A stretch of 64,000 nucleotides of DNA from NCBI RefSeq assembly GCF_038719015.1, contig NZ_CP152276.1:3050001-3114000 (forward strand). The letters are read 5' to 3'. Below the pieces are notes generated by a model, which saw nothing but the letters and a program-made list of their open reading frames with translations, did no database searches and was not told the DNA's origin. Origin of the DNA: Nguyenibacter vanlangensis. Lineage in GTDB: Bacteria > Pseudomonadota > Alphaproteobacteria > Acetobacterales > Acetobacteraceae. Position 1 is the stretch's first letter. The number at the start of each line of letters is the position of its first letter. Position numbers and translations under genes: made by a program. Positions 51,951 through 60,245 of this stretch are shown here, one piece after another.

Positions 51951-52980
51951 CCTGATTACGCACTAATTTCAGCCAATTTGAGCAGGCGATAGGGCATGGG
52001 CGGGGTTCTGACGGCGGCGTATCCGAGGCGAGGGATCATGGAGGCGAGGTCGAAGCGGCGATTGAAGCGATAAACGAACTCGGCGAGATAGCGCGGCGCA
52101 TGCTTGTCACGGATAGCACGGTAAGTACCGGTCATGGCATTCTTGATGTTGGCGAGAGCGGTATTGACCCATTTGAAAGCAGGGTTGCGGCCTGCCTTTG
52201 GTCCCGAACCGGTCAGGATGGGATGATGGACGCACCCTGCTTCGGTGACGGCGGCGAAACAGCGTAGACCGTCACTGACCACGCTGCTGGCGGGGTCGAA
52301 GCTGTTTTTTGCCATCTTTGCGATCTCGGCCCTACTGAACCCGGCCACCCGGCGGAGTTTCAGGCGGATTGGCTTGCCTTGCGGTGTGGTTTCAACAGCG
52401 GCCACGATCGGCGTCTTGCCCGCTGATCCTCGCCCGCGCTTGCCGCCGCCGCGTTCTCCGCCGAGATAGGCGTCGTCCAGTTCGATCCGTCCCTTCAGTC
52501 GCTTGCCGGCCTCGCGCTCCATCATTACCTGCGCGAGTTTATGCTTGATCTTCCAGGCCGTGGTCTGCGTCACGCCGAGCCTGCGCCCCAGTTCGATGCT
52601 GGAGATGCCGCCTTTGCTCTGGGTCAGATGGTACAGGGCACGAAACCAGGTCCGTAACGGCACCTTGGTTGCCGCGAAGATCGTTCCGGCGATCAGCGAC
52701 GTCTGCTTCCGACAGGCGCTGCATTGATACTGCCCACGGCTCTGAATGACGCTGTGCTCACGCCCGCCGCAGGCCGGGCATTCAAAACCAGATGGCCAAC
52801 GCCAGCCAAAGATCACCGCTCGGCACTTCTCTTCGCTTCCGTAAAGTTCGTCAAATTGGGCTTCGCTTAGCCCTTTCTGAAACTGGACCTTGTTGCGAGC
52901 CATCGATCAAGCCTCTCGAAAACAACAAATGTTCTCGCTTTGTACCATAAATCCCTGGCTGAAAATAGTGCGTAATCAGG
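51951..52980. mobile_element. IS1595-family insertion sequence, intact, 1030 bp
   Basis: Ends are 25-bp inverted repeats that begin CCTGATTACG and differ at one base (51951-51975 and 52956-52980). One transposase gene lies inside, on the minus strand. Identical 8-bp target duplications (AAGTTTTT) flank the element, so it is a complete and probably recent insertion. It sits between the convergent genes chvG and pqqE and has split a hairpin repeat whose intact copy is at 59201-59234. Confidence 0.9.
51956..52903 (-). CDS. IS1595-family (ISXO2-like) transposase
   Basis: A 315-residue transposase. N-terminal zinc ribbon (CPACGG and CSACRKQ, Zn_Tnp_IS1595), helix-turn-helix (ISSIELGRRLGVTQTTAWKIKHKL), and a DDE-like core with Asp in IELDDAYLGGERGGG and Asp in VVSDGLRCFAAV, followed by VNTALANIKNAMTGTYRAIRDKHAPRYLAEFVYRFNRR with the third catalytic region (Asn/His-type rather than Glu). 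Full length, no break seen, so it may be active. Belongs to the element at 51951-52980. Confidence 0.92.
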   Translation of the reverse strand: MARNKVQFQKGLSEAQFDELYGSEEKCRAVIFGWRWPSGFECPACGGREHSVIQSRGQYQCSACRKQTSLIAGTIFAATKVPLRTWFRALYHLTQSKGGISSIELGRRLGVTQTTAWKIKHKLAQVMMEREAGKRLKGRIELDDAYLGGERGGGKRGRGSAGKTPIVAAVETTPQGKPIRLKLRRVAGFSRAEIAKMAKNSFDPASSVVSDGLRCFAAVTEAGCVHHPILTGSGPKAGRNPAFKWVNTALANIKNAMTGTYRAIRDKHAPRYLAEFVYRFNRRFDLASMIPRLGYAAVRTPPMPYRLLKLAEISA

Positions 52981-53014
52981 AAGTTTTTTGGTTCTTTTTT
53001 TCAAAAAAGAACGC
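52981..53014. repeat. Hairpin repeat beside the IS, copy 1
   Basis: A stem with arms GTTCTTTTTT and AAAAAAGAAC (52991-53012) next to AAGTTTTTTG. The 34 bases 52981-53014 are the exact reverse complement of 59201-59234. It lies directly downstream of pqqE and probably serves as its transcription stop. Confidence 0.75.
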
Positions 53015-53026
53015 AAAGGCACTCGC

Positions 53027-54121
53027 TCATTGCGGTGAATTTCCGTACCGGCGATAAATATAGCCGGGCGGATCGTCCGGCAGGCCGTCCAGGATCGCGG
53101 CGATGCGGCCATGGTGGGGCGATCGGGTGCAGACCGGGTCGGTGGCGCCGGCATCGCCCAGCAGGGCAAGCGCCTGGCAGCGGCAGCCGCCCCAATCCTG
53201 TTCGCGCAGGTCGCAGCCGCGGCAGGGTTCGGGCATCCACTCCGTGCCGCGGAACAGCCGGAAGAGCGGGGCGTTTTCCCAGATCTCGGCCAGGCCGGCG
53301 GTACGGATGTCGGGCATGGGCACGCCGGGCACGGTTTCGGCCGCGTGGCAGGGCAAAACATGGCCGGCGGGCGAGATATTCACGAAGCGGCGTCCCCAGC
53401 CGCCCATGCAGGGCTTGGGCTGGTCGGCGTAATAATCGGGGGTGACGTAATCGATGGCGAGCGCCGTCCCCAGCCGGGCGCGCGCGTCCGCGACGGCGCG
53501 GGTCGCGTCCTCGAGCTGGGCGCGGCTGGGCAGCAGGGCGGCGCGGTTGGCCAGGCCCCAGCCGTAATATTGCGTGTGGGCGATTTCCACCCGCCGCGCG
53601 CCCAGTGACAGCGCCAGGTCCAGCATGTGCGGGATGCGCGCGATATTGGCGCGATGGACGACGAAATTCAGCGTCAGCGGCATGCCGTCGGCCACGACGA
53701 TGCGGGCGGCCGCCAGCTTGCGCTCCTGCGCGCCGGCCATGCCGCCGATCCGTTCGGCGGAGGCGGCATCGACGTCCTGGAAAGAGAGCTGGACATGGTC
53801 CAGCCCCGCATCGGCCAGGGCGCGGAAGCTGGTTTCGGTCAGCAGCACGCCCGAGGTGATCAGGTTGGTGTACAGCCCCCGCCCCGCCGCGTGGCGTACC
53901 AGATCGGGCAGGTCGGGCCGGGCCATCGGCTCGCCGCCCGAGAAATGCACCTGCAGCACGCCCAGTTCGGCCGCCTGGTCGAGGATGCCGGTCCATTCGG
54001 CGGTGGTCAGTTCCCGCTCGCGCCCGTCCAGCGCCAGGGGGTTGGAGCAGTACGGGCATTGCAGCGGACAGCGATGCGTCAGCTCGGCCAGCAGGCTCAT
54101 CGGCGGCGGGGCGGTCGTCAT
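53027..54121 (-). CDS. pqqE: PqqE, radical SAM enzyme of PQQ synthesis
   Basis: Links the Glu and Tyr side chains of PqqA. A 364-residue radical SAM protein: [15 protein letters not shown] (C18, C22, C25), [12 protein letters not shown], and C-terminal auxiliary-cluster cysteines in [25 protein letters not shown] and [17 protein letters not shown]. Overlaps pqqD by 4 bases (ATGA). Last gene of pqqABCDE; PQQ is the cofactor of membrane alcohol and glucose dehydrogenases typical of acetic acid bacteria. Confidence 0.96.
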   Translation of the reverse strand: MTTAPPPMSLLAELTHRCPLQCPYCSNPLALDGRERELTTAEWTGILDQAAELGVLQVHFSGGEPMARPDLPDLVRHAAGRGLYTNLITSGVLLTETSFRALADAGLDHVQLSFQDVDAASAERIGGMAGAQERKLAAARIVVADGMPLTLNFVVHRANIARIPHMLDLALSLGARRVEIAHTQYYGWGLANRAALLPSRAQLEDATRAVADARARLGTALAIDYVTPDYYADQPKPCMGGWGRRFVNISPAGHVLPCHAAETVPGVPMPDIRTAGLAEIWENAPLFRLFRGTEWMPEPCRGCDLREQDWGGCRCQALALLGDAGATDPVCTRSPHHGRIAAILDGLPDDPPGYIYRRYGNSPQ

Positions 54122-54411
54122 GCCGTCAGGACCTGGCGGGCCGCGAGGTCGGCGATCATGGCCAGCACGTCCCGGGCAATGACCGGGCGGGGCGCGTCGA
54201 AGCGGGCGGCCAGCAGGTCGATGATGGCGCCGACCGGGCGTTGCCCGTCCACCAGGCGCAGGATTTCGGCCGCGACCGGATCGGCGATGAAGGCGCGTTC
54301 GGGCGCCTGGATCACCCACTGGTCGCGCACCCGGTCGTGCTGCAGCCGCGTGCCGCGCAGGAAGCGGACGATATCGGCCTCGGACGGCGCGGGACGCGGG
54401 TCGCCGGTCAT
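54118..54411 (-). CDS. pqqD: PqqD, PqqA-binding chaperone
   Basis: A 97-residue small protein that binds the PqqA peptide and presents it to PqqE. Seen: [52 protein letters not shown] as a typical winged-helix PqqD/RRE fold. Overlaps pqqC and pqqE by 4 bases each, so the set is translationally coupled. Confidence 0.94.
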   Translation of the reverse strand: MTGDPRPAPSEADIVRFLRGTRLQHDRVRDQWVIQAPERAFIADPVAAEILRLVDGQRPVGAIIDLLAARFDAPRPVIARDVLAMIADLAARQVLTA

Positions 54412-55145
54412 GCGGGGTCGGGACGGAAGGCGCCGGGCGGGATGCGGCCGGGCGCGACATAGGCATAGTCCAGCGCGTCCAGCATCGACCACAGCACGTC
54501 GCATTTGAAACGCAGCGCGTCCATCACCGCCTGCTGCTGTTCGGCGGTGCGCGCATGGTCGCGCACATAGGCCAGGGCGAAATCGGAATCGCGCGGGGCC
54601 TGGGTCAGGCGCGGCTGGAAATAGGCAAGGGTGTCGGGGGTGACGAAATCGTAATGGCGCAGCATGCCCGAGACGCGTTCGCCGATGATGGTCGGTGAGA
54701 AAAGTTCGGTCAGGGACGAGGCGATGGCTTCCAGGATCGAGCGATCGCGCACGAAATGGACATAGGCGTCGACGGCGAAGCGGGTGGCCGGCAGCAAGCC
54801 GTGCAGGGATTCGACATAGGCGCGGTCCAGCCCCAGCCCGTCGGTCAGTTTCAGCCAGCGCGCGACCCCGCCCGTATCGGGCGCGTCGCCGTCGTGATCG
54901 ACCAGGCGGCGGCGCCATTCGCGGCGCAGCTCCGCCGTCGGCAGGCGGGCCAGCAGGGTCGCGTCCTTGGCCGGGATCCGGCACTGGTAGTAATAGCGGT
55001 TCAGCGCCCAGGCCTGCACCTGCCCCCGGGTCAGCCGGCCGTCATGCAGCGCGCGATGGAACGGATGCAGGTTGTGATAGCGTTCGGCGCCGATGGCGCG
55101 CAGCGCGGCCTCGAGCCCGTCGGGGGAAAGGGGCGGCGTGCTCAT
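54408..55145 (-). CDS. pqqC: PqqC, pyrroloquinoline-quinone synthase
   Basis: Catalyses the final eight-electron oxidation and ring closure to PQQ. A 245-residue all-helical protein: [77 protein letters not shown], all close to known PqqC. Start at 55145 overlaps the pqqB stop by 4 bases. Confidence 0.96.
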   Translation of the reverse strand: MSTPPLSPDGLEAALRAIGAERYHNLHPFHRALHDGRLTRGQVQAWALNRYYYQCRIPAKDATLLARLPTAELRREWRRRLVDHDGDAPDTGGVARWLKLTDGLGLDRAYVESLHGLLPATRFAVDAYVHFVRDRSILEAIASSLTELFSPTIIGERVSGMLRHYDFVTPDTLAYFQPRLTQAPRDSDFALAYVRDHARTAEQQQAVMDALRFKCDVLWSMLDALDYAYVAPGRIPPGAFRPDPA

Positions 55146-56065
55146 GCCTGGATCCTCATGCCGTCGAAGGCGATGTCCCACCCCGCATCGCGGGCGGCCT
55201 GGTGCTCGGCGCTGTCGTCGAGCAGGATGGGGTTGGTATTGTTGATGTGAATCAGGATCTTGCGCCGGACGCCCAGCGCGGCGAAGGCGGCGATCGTGCC
55301 GTCCGGGCCGCTGACCGACATATGGCCCATGCGCCGCCCGGTCTTCTGGCCCACGCCGGCGCGCAGCATTTCATCGTCGGTCCAGAGCGTGCCGTCGAAG
55401 AAGACCAGGTCGGCGCCGCGCAGGCGTGCGCGCAGGCTGTCGGTCATCCGGGCGCAGCCGGGGATGAACAGGGCCTGGCGCGTGCCGTCCGAAATCGCCA
55501 GGCCGATCGTCTCGCCGTTCTCGACGATCGCGGCGGGGTCGGGGCCGGATTCGGCATAGAGCGGGACCTTGCCGGGCACGGCGAAGGCCGTGACCGTCAG
55601 GCCGGCGGCCGCGCCGTCCGGCAGGGCCAGCGCCGTGGGCGCGTCCAGCGCCAGCGCGCGGCGGGGGATGATGGTCCGGTCCAGGGCCTCGAAGATCGGG
55701 TTGGCGTCGAGCAGCGCCAGCACCGGGGCGGTGGCCAGCAGGGTGAAGGGCTGGCGTTCGCGCAGGGTCAGCAGCCCGGTGATCGTGTCGACCTCGCCGC
55801 CCGTCAGGACCACCCCGGCGATGGGGGTGGAGCGCAGCCCGTGGTTTGGATGCAGCGCCTCGGTCCGGCCGATCTGCTGGCGCAGGTCGGGCGAGGCGTT
55901 GACGATGAACCAGTGCGTGCCGTCGCCGCTGACGGCGATCGAGGCCTGGGTCCGGGGCAGGGCCGCCGGATCGCCGGCGCGGGCCCGTCGGCATGAAGGG
56001 GCGTTGGAATTCCATTGCGGAAAGCCGCCGCCCGCCGCCGCGCCGAGAACGATGATGTCGATCAT
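55142..56065 (-). CDS. pqqB: PqqB, metallo-hydrolase-like protein of PQQ synthesis
   Basis: A 307-residue metallo-beta-lactamase-fold protein. Seen: VLGAAAGGGFPQWNSNAPSC at the N-terminus, TQASIAVSGDGTHWFIVNASPDLRQQI, VVLTGGEVDTITGLLTLRE, GHMSVSGPDGTIAAFAALG and KILIHINNTNPILLDDSAEH. It is thought to act as a hydroxylase on the Glu-Tyr intermediate. 56 bases after pqqA. Confidence 0.95.
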   Translation of the reverse strand: MIDIIVLGAAAGGGFPQWNSNAPSCRRARAGDPAALPRTQASIAVSGDGTHWFIVNASPDLRQQIGRTEALHPNHGLRSTPIAGVVLTGGEVDTITGLLTLRERQPFTLLATAPVLALLDANPIFEALDRTIIPRRALALDAPTALALPDGAAAGLTVTAFAVPGKVPLYAESGPDPAAIVENGETIGLAISDGTRQALFIPGCARMTDSLRARLRGADLVFFDGTLWTDDEMLRAGVGQKTGRRMGHMSVSGPDGTIAAFAALGVRRKILIHINNTNPILLDDSAEHQAARDAGWDIAFDGMRIQA

Positions 56066-56121
56066 GGCCGGAGGTTTAGGGGAAAAACGCCGCCCGCGCG
56101 AGGCGGGCGGCGTCATGCGGC

Positions 56122-56202
56122 TTATTTCTTCTGGCCGCAGACGTAGCTGTTGATTTCCGCGCCCAGCGGAACTTCGGTGATCTTCGGGGCAGTCCAGGCC
56201 AT
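56122..56202 (-). CDS. pqqA: PqqA, precursor peptide of PQQ
   Basis: A 26-residue peptide, MAWTAPKITEVPLGAEINSY plus VCGQKK. Glu16 and Tyr20 stand in the E-x3-Y spacing required for PQQ, so the start at 56202 is used; GGAG precedes it at good spacing. A start at 56214 would add METV only. First gene of the cluster and the source of the PQQ carbon skeleton. Confidence 0.95.
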   Translation of the reverse strand: MAWTAPKITEVPLGAEINSYVCGQKK

Positions 56203-56502
56203 GACGGTCTCCATCGGTTGCGAAAACGGGCGGCCGGCGAAAAACGGGTGCTGCCCGTTCTCCGGCTGGCCGCGCTCGGGCCAATGTGCGACCGCTTGAC
56301 CTGTCCTTTCAACCCCCGATCGCGGCAAAGGGGCGTGCGAGGGGAGACAGGTGTCTCACGTTTTTGTGATCGCGTTCGTTCGCGCGGGGCATTCGCGGGG
56401 CGGCGTGCGCCGTCTTTTGTGCCTTGCGCGCCGGCAAGCGGCGGATTACCCCCGGGTGACGGGCCGGTCCGGTGGCCGCGCTGCCTTGGGCGAGAGTGGG
56501 CC
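56203..56502. other. Intergenic region upstream of pqqA
   Basis: About 300 bases between divergent pqqA and the AI-2E transporter gene. It must hold the pqqABCDE promoter. I see no further gene; an open frame across it on the plus strand is only an N-terminal extension of the transporter frame and has no family features. Confidence 0.5.
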
Positions 56503-57717
56503 ATGCCGCCTGTGTCGGAACTGGACGATGTCGAAGCGGCCGCGCGGCGGGAACGGGCGGCCGAGATCATCCGCCGCAGCCGTTTCCAGCCCCAGACCGT
56601 CTGCCTGCTGATCCTGGCGGTCCTGGCGGTGTTCTATACGCTGTATTTCGCGGCCGCGATCATCCTGCCGATCGTGCTGGCGCTGGTGGTCAATCTGCTG
56701 CTGTCGGCGCCCATGCGCGTGCTGCATATGCGGCTGCGCCTGCCCAAGACGCTGGCGGCGCTGCTGCTGATCCTGTGCCTGTTCGGGGTGGTGGGGGCGA
56801 TCGGCACGGCGATTTCGGTGCCGGCCGCCGGCTGGATCGCGCGGGCGCCGCAGACCATGACCGCGGTCCAGACGCGGCTGGCGCTGATGCACGGCCCGAT
56901 CCAGATGATCCAGGCCGCCAACGAACGGATCGAGAATTTCCTGACCGTGGTCAGCGGCGAGCATCGTGCCGCCGGCGCGCCGGTCGTGGTGGTGGCGTCC
57001 GCGTCGCCGGGCGGGGGGCTGAGTTCGCTGGGGTCCAGCGTGCTGCTGGGCACGCGGGCCTTCGTCGGGCAGGCCTTCACGATGATGCTGATGCTGTTCT
57101 TCCTGCTGGCGCAGGGGGACAGCCTGCTGCGGCGGGTCGTCGAGATCATGCCGACCTTTGCCGACAAGCGCCGCGCGGTGCAGATCGCATCGCAGGTCGA
57201 ACGCAACATCTCGCTCTATCTGACCACGATCACCGCCATCAACCTGCTGGTCGGGCTGGCGAACATGCTGCAATGCTGGGTGTTCGGCCTGCCCAACCCG
57301 CTGCTGTGGGGGGTGGTGGCGTTCCTGCTGAACTATATTCCCATCATCGGACCGCTGACCGGCATCCTGGTCTATTTCGTCGTCAGCGTGATCGTGCTGC
57401 CATCCCTGCTGCAGGCGCTGCTGCCGCCGCTGGTCTATCTGGGCATCCACCTGCTGGAGGGCGAGACGATCACGCCGATGGTGCTGGCGCGGCGCTTCAC
57501 CCTCAATCCGGTGCTGGTCATGGGCTCGCTGATGTTCTGGGACTGGCTGTGGGGCGTTTGGGGGGCGTTCCTGTCGGTGCCGCTGCTGGCGGTGTTCAAG
57601 ATCATCTGCGACCATGTCGACGTCCTGACGCCCATCGGCCACGTGGTCGGCGGCCCCAACCGGGCGCGCACCGTGCGCTCGGCCATATTGCCCCGGCCCG
57701 GGCAACTGGACGAATAG
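56503..57717 (+). CDS. AI-2E family transporter (PerM/TqsA-like)
   Basis: A 404-residue inner-membrane protein with about eight hydrophobic segments. Seen: the N-terminal double TM (VCLLILAVLAVFYTLYFAAAIILPIVLAL), FAxxR-like middle, and the C-terminal GVVAFLLNYIPIIGPLTGILVYFVVSVIVL and EGETITPMVLARRFTLNPVLVMGSLMFW, which is diagnostic of UPF0118/AI-2E exporters. Substrate not known; some relatives export autoinducer-2 or ions. Its start at 56503 lies where a shared frame is open far upstream. Confidence 0.93.
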   Translation: MPPVSELDDVEAAARRERAAEIIRRSRFQPQTVCLLILAVLAVFYTLYFAAAIILPIVLALVVNLLLSAPMRVLHMRLRLPKTLAALLLILCLFGVVGAIGTAISVPAAGWIARAPQTMTAVQTRLALMHGPIQMIQAANERIENFLTVVSGEHRAAGAPVVVVASASPGGGLSSLGSSVLLGTRAFVGQAFTMMLMLFFLLAQGDSLLRRVVEIMPTFADKRRAVQIASQVERNISLYLTTITAINLLVGLANMLQCWVFGLPNPLLWGVVAFLLNYIPIIGPLTGILVYFVVSVIVLPSLLQALLPPLVYLGIHLLEGETITPMVLARRFTLNPVLVMGSLMFWDWLWGVWGAFLSVPLLAVFKIICDHVDVLTPIGHVVGGPNRARTVRSAILPRPGQLDE

Positions 57718-57724
57718 CGGCGGG

Positions 57725-58531
57725 TCAGGCTTCGCCGCCGGCCAGGATTTCCAGCCGGTCCATCGCGGTGACGCGCACCGCATGGCCCTTGCCGATGGCG
57801 ATCATCCGTTCGGTGCGCATCCAGCTCAGCGTCCGGCTGACGGTTTCGATCGTCAGGCCCAGATAATCGGCGATATCCGCGCGGGTCATCGGCAGCGGCA
57901 CGTCCTGACCCTGATTCAGACCCTGGCTCTGGCCCTGACCCTGGCCCCTGCTTCTGTCCTGGCCGGGGCATGGCGCGTCGCCCACGCGGTCCAGCAGAAA
58001 GCTGGCCACCCGCTCGCGCGCGGTCTTGCGGCCCAGCAGCAGCATCTGGCTCTGCGCCGCCACCAGTTCGTTCGACGCCTCGGCGAGCAGGCGGCGTTCG
58101 AGGCGGGGGAAATCGTCCATCATCTGGCGCATGCGGACGCGCGAGAACCGGCAGAGCCGGACCGTGTCCATCGCCTCGGCCCCGAAGGCATACCGGTCGG
58201 AGACCGCCAGCCCCAGGAAATGGCCGGTGCCGGCGAAGCCGGTGATCTGCCGCCGCCCGTCCGGCAGCGCCTTGAACAGTTTGACGTTGCCTGCGGTGAC
58301 GTTGAAGAAGTCGGTGGCGGGCGCGCCTTCCTCGATGAAGGTGCGCCCGGGCAGCACCGTCGTCTCGACCGCCATTTCCGCCAGGCGGGCGATGTCCTGA
58401 TCGTCGATGGCGCTGCAGACGCTGTGCGCCCGTACCCCGCAGGTCAGGCAATAGCCCGGCTGGCGGTGCAGGCCGGACAGCACGGCGCGGCGGGGCGGAG
58501 CCTCGCGCTGGCAAGGGGTCGGGTCGGGCAT
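57725..58531 (-). CDS. fnr: FNR-type Crp/Fnr-family oxygen-sensing regulator with a Gly/Gln-rich insert
   Basis: A 268-residue Crp/Fnr regulator. Four likely [4Fe-4S] ligands are Cys28, Cys31 and Cys39 (YCLTCGVRAHSVC, spacing as in FnrL) and Cys127 in RLCRFS. The cyclic-nucleotide-like domain is normal. The recognition helix TIETVSRTLSWMR has Glu-x2-Ser-Arg, as in FNR, which reads TTGAT half-sites. Unusual: a low-complexity insert, about residues 189-211 (rich in Gly and Gln, such as RGQGQGQSQGLNQGQD), between the dimer helix and the DNA-binding domain, encoded by a near-repetitive CCTGAC/CCTGGC DNA tract. Two FNR-like boxes are close by (58635 and 59365). Confidence 0.92.
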   Translation of the reverse strand: MPDPTPCQREAPPRRAVLSGLHRQPGYCLTCGVRAHSVCSAIDDQDIARLAEMAVETTVLPGRTFIEEGAPATDFFNVTAGNVKLFKALPDGRRQITGFAGTGHFLGLAVSDRYAFGAEAMDTVRLCRFSRVRMRQMMDDFPRLERRLLAEASNELVAAQSQMLLLGRKTARERVASFLLDRVGDAPCPGQDRSRGQGQGQSQGLNQGQDVPLPMTRADIADYLGLTIETVSRTLSWMRTERMIAIGKGHAVRVTAMDRLEILAGGEA

Positions 58532-58634
58532 GTCGGCCGGGTCCTCCCGGTTTGGGCCCCCGGGCGTGGCGGCCGCTCATGCCGCCGAAGCCCGGCGGCC
58601 AGGAAATGAACGCTAGCACAGAATGCGGGCGGAA

Positions 58635-58648
58635 TTGACCTGAATCAA
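58635..58648. promoter_or_regulatory. FNR-box-like site upstream of fnr
   Basis: TTGACCTGAATCAA, one base from the TTGAT-N4-ATCAA consensus. It lies 104 bases upstream of the fnr start and about 71 bases upstream of the divergent gene at 58719. Confidence 0.65.
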
Positions 58649-58718
58649 TGCCTCTGCGTGCAACGCTCGCGAGCGTTACGTGCGAAAGGCGAAAAAGAAG
58701 GACTGTGCCGATATCGTC

Positions 58719-59177
58719 ATGACGACGCATCCCGCCATCGCCGCCGGCCCGCTGCGGCCGGATGACGCGGCCCTGGTCTATCCGCTGGTCCGTATGATCT
58801 TTCCGGCGCTGGAGCGGGGTTTGTGGATGCGCGCGGCCCGGCGGGCCCTCCGCGCGGGGCGGTACGGGCGGCAGGGCATGCTGGTGGCGCGGCATGGCGC
58901 GGCGGGGCGGCCCTGCGGCGTGATATCCTTTCACTGCGACCCTGATATGCGCCTGGGGCGGGTGCTGACGGCCGAACATTTCGTCGCCCTGACCTTCGGC
59001 GACGAAAGCGCGGTGCTGGAGGCCTTCCTGCCGGTGCTGGACGCCGTGGCGCGCCGGGCCGGGTGCGGCGCGGTCAGGGTGCTGCTGCCGCGCCGCGCGG
59101 CCCGGCTGCGGGCGGCGCTGGCCGCCCGCGGACATGCGGAGGCGGGCGAGATGCTGAGCTGCGCGCTGGGCGGATGA
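58719..59177 (+). CDS. Small protein with acetyltransferase-like features
   Basis: A 152-residue protein with the start at 58719 (a GTG at 58680 would add a Lys-rich N-terminus). It has a GNAT-like order: a helical first part (LRPDDAALVYPLVRMIFPALERGLWMRAARRAL), then GRQGMLVARHGAAGRPCGVISF as a possible central strand, and ALRA-type helices at the end. I do not recognise a clear acetyl-CoA motif, so this is a weak assignment. It is divergent from fnr with an FNR-box between. Confidence 0.6.
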   Translation: MTTHPAIAAGPLRPDDAALVYPLVRMIFPALERGLWMRAARRALRAGRYGRQGMLVARHGAAGRPCGVISFHCDPDMRLGRVLTAEHFVALTFGDESAVLEAFLPVLDAVARRAGCGAVRVLLPRRAARLRAALAARGHAEAGEMLSCALGG

Positions 59178-59200
59178 TGGCGGCCCGGGATGTCGCCGTT

Positions 59201-59234
59201 GCGTTCTTTTTTGAAAAAAAGAACCAAAAAACTT
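59201..59234. repeat. Hairpin repeat, copy 2 (intact)
   Basis: Arms GTTCTTTTTT (59203-59212) and AAAAAAGAAC (59215-59224), then CAAAAAACTT. The 34 bases are the exact reverse complement of 52981-53014. Follows the stop codon of the 58719 gene and probably ends its transcript. This copy shows how the chvG-pqqE gap may have looked before the IS came in. Confidence 0.75.
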
Positions 59235-59298
59235 CCGGACGTTCGGGGACGATTTGCCGGCCGTATCCAAAGACCTTTAACGAATAAAAGTCTTTTTG

Positions 59299-59322
59299 CT
59301 TCTTTTTCTCCAGAAAAAGAAG
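59299..59322 (+). terminator. Perfect hairpin upstream of the OmpW-like gene
   Basis: CTTCTTTTTCT-CC-AGAAAAAGAAG, 11-bp perfect stem (59299-59322). No long T-run follows, so it could be a terminator or a repeat element. A 13-base piece (TTTTTCTCCAGAA) also occurs at 3347-3359 in reverse orientation. Confidence 0.45.
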
Positions 59323-59364
59323 GGAGACTTTCGACTTTTCCTTTCAGAATCTGGTTTTTGAAGA

Positions 59365-59380
59365 CTTGACATATGTCAAG
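59365..59380. promoter_or_regulatory. FNR-box-like palindrome upstream of ompW-hemN
   Basis: CTTGACATATGTCAAG, a perfect 16-bp palindrome, matches TTGAY-N4-RTCAA read by FNR-type regulators. It is 61 bases upstream of the OmpW-like start and fits the oxygen-regulated hemN that follows. Confidence 0.7.
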
Positions 59381-59440
59381 GCGACGGGAACGAACGCGTG
59401 ATCTTTGCGGCTGAGAACGATGGTGATCGGAAAGGCGCAT

Positions 59441-60241
59441 ATGATGAGTTTGGCCCGTACTCTTGGCTTTTCGCTGATGGCCGGTGCTGCCGCGCTGGCG
59501 CCGGCCGCCGGGCATGCCCAGGGCGGGGCGACCGCGGCGTCCTCGGCCTATGTCAACGCGCCGGTGGTGGCGCCGGGCCTGACGCCGCCGCCCGCGCATG
59601 GGCACTGCGGCGTGTTCGAGACCTGTGCCGACACCAAGATCGGCCTGGGGAAAGGGGATTTCCTGATTCGCCTGTCGGCGATCGGCGTGATGCCCGAGGA
59701 CCGCGACAGCAAATTATGGATCAACGGCGCGGCGGTGGCCGGGCGGATTTCGACCACGCGCCAGGCGACGCCGGAACTGACGTTCGAATATTTCTTCACC
59801 GACAATCTGTCGGTGGACCTGATCGCCGCCAGCAGCCGGCACGAAGTGGCGGCCGACGGCGTGCTGGGGGTGGCGCATGTCGATGTCGGCAGTGCCTGGG
59901 TGCTGCCGCCGACCCTGACCCTGGCGTGGCATTTCCGTCCGCACAAGCGGTTCAACCCTTATCTGGGCGTGGGCGGCACGCTGGCCTGGTTCCATAACGT
60001 CTCGCCGGCCGGCGGGCTGGTGCAGAAGCTGAACGTCGGGGTGACGGGCGGGCCGTCGATCAATGCCGGTTTCGATTACCAGTTGGTCGGGAACTGGTTT
60101 TTCAATTTCGATGTCAAGCAGATCTTCATGAACATGCATGCCTGGGCGAATGATCGCGGCGGGGCGAACGGCCCGTTCATCAAGGCGCATGATTCGCTGG
60201 ACCCGACGGTGGTCGGCGCGGGCATCGAATATCGGTTCTGA
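59441..60241 (+). CDS. ompW: OmpW-family outer-membrane protein
   Basis: A 266-residue outer-membrane beta-barrel of the OmpW type with a signal peptide (LGFSLMAGAAALAPAAGHAQ). Seen: GDFLIRLSAIGVMPED, TPELTFEYFFTDNLSVDLIAAS, LPPTLTLAWHFRPHKRFNPYLGVGGTLAWF and final IEYRF with terminal Phe. The start is the first ATG of the ATGATG at 59441, with GGAAAGG in front; the longer reading from 59405 is not supported. OmpW in E. coli is FNR-controlled, and here an FNR-box-like site and hemN lie next to it. Confidence 0.92.
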   Translation: MMSLARTLGFSLMAGAAALAPAAGHAQGGATAASSAYVNAPVVAPGLTPPPAHGHCGVFETCADTKIGLGKGDFLIRLSAIGVMPEDRDSKLWINGAAVAGRISTTRQATPELTFEYFFTDNLSVDLIAASSRHEVAADGVLGVAHVDVGSAWVLPPTLTLAWHFRPHKRFNPYLGVGGTLAWFHNVSPAGGLVQKLNVGVTGGPSINAGFDYQLVGNWFFNFDVKQIFMNMHAWANDRGGANGPFIKAHDSLDPTVVGAGIEYRF

Positions 60242-60245
60242 CCCG

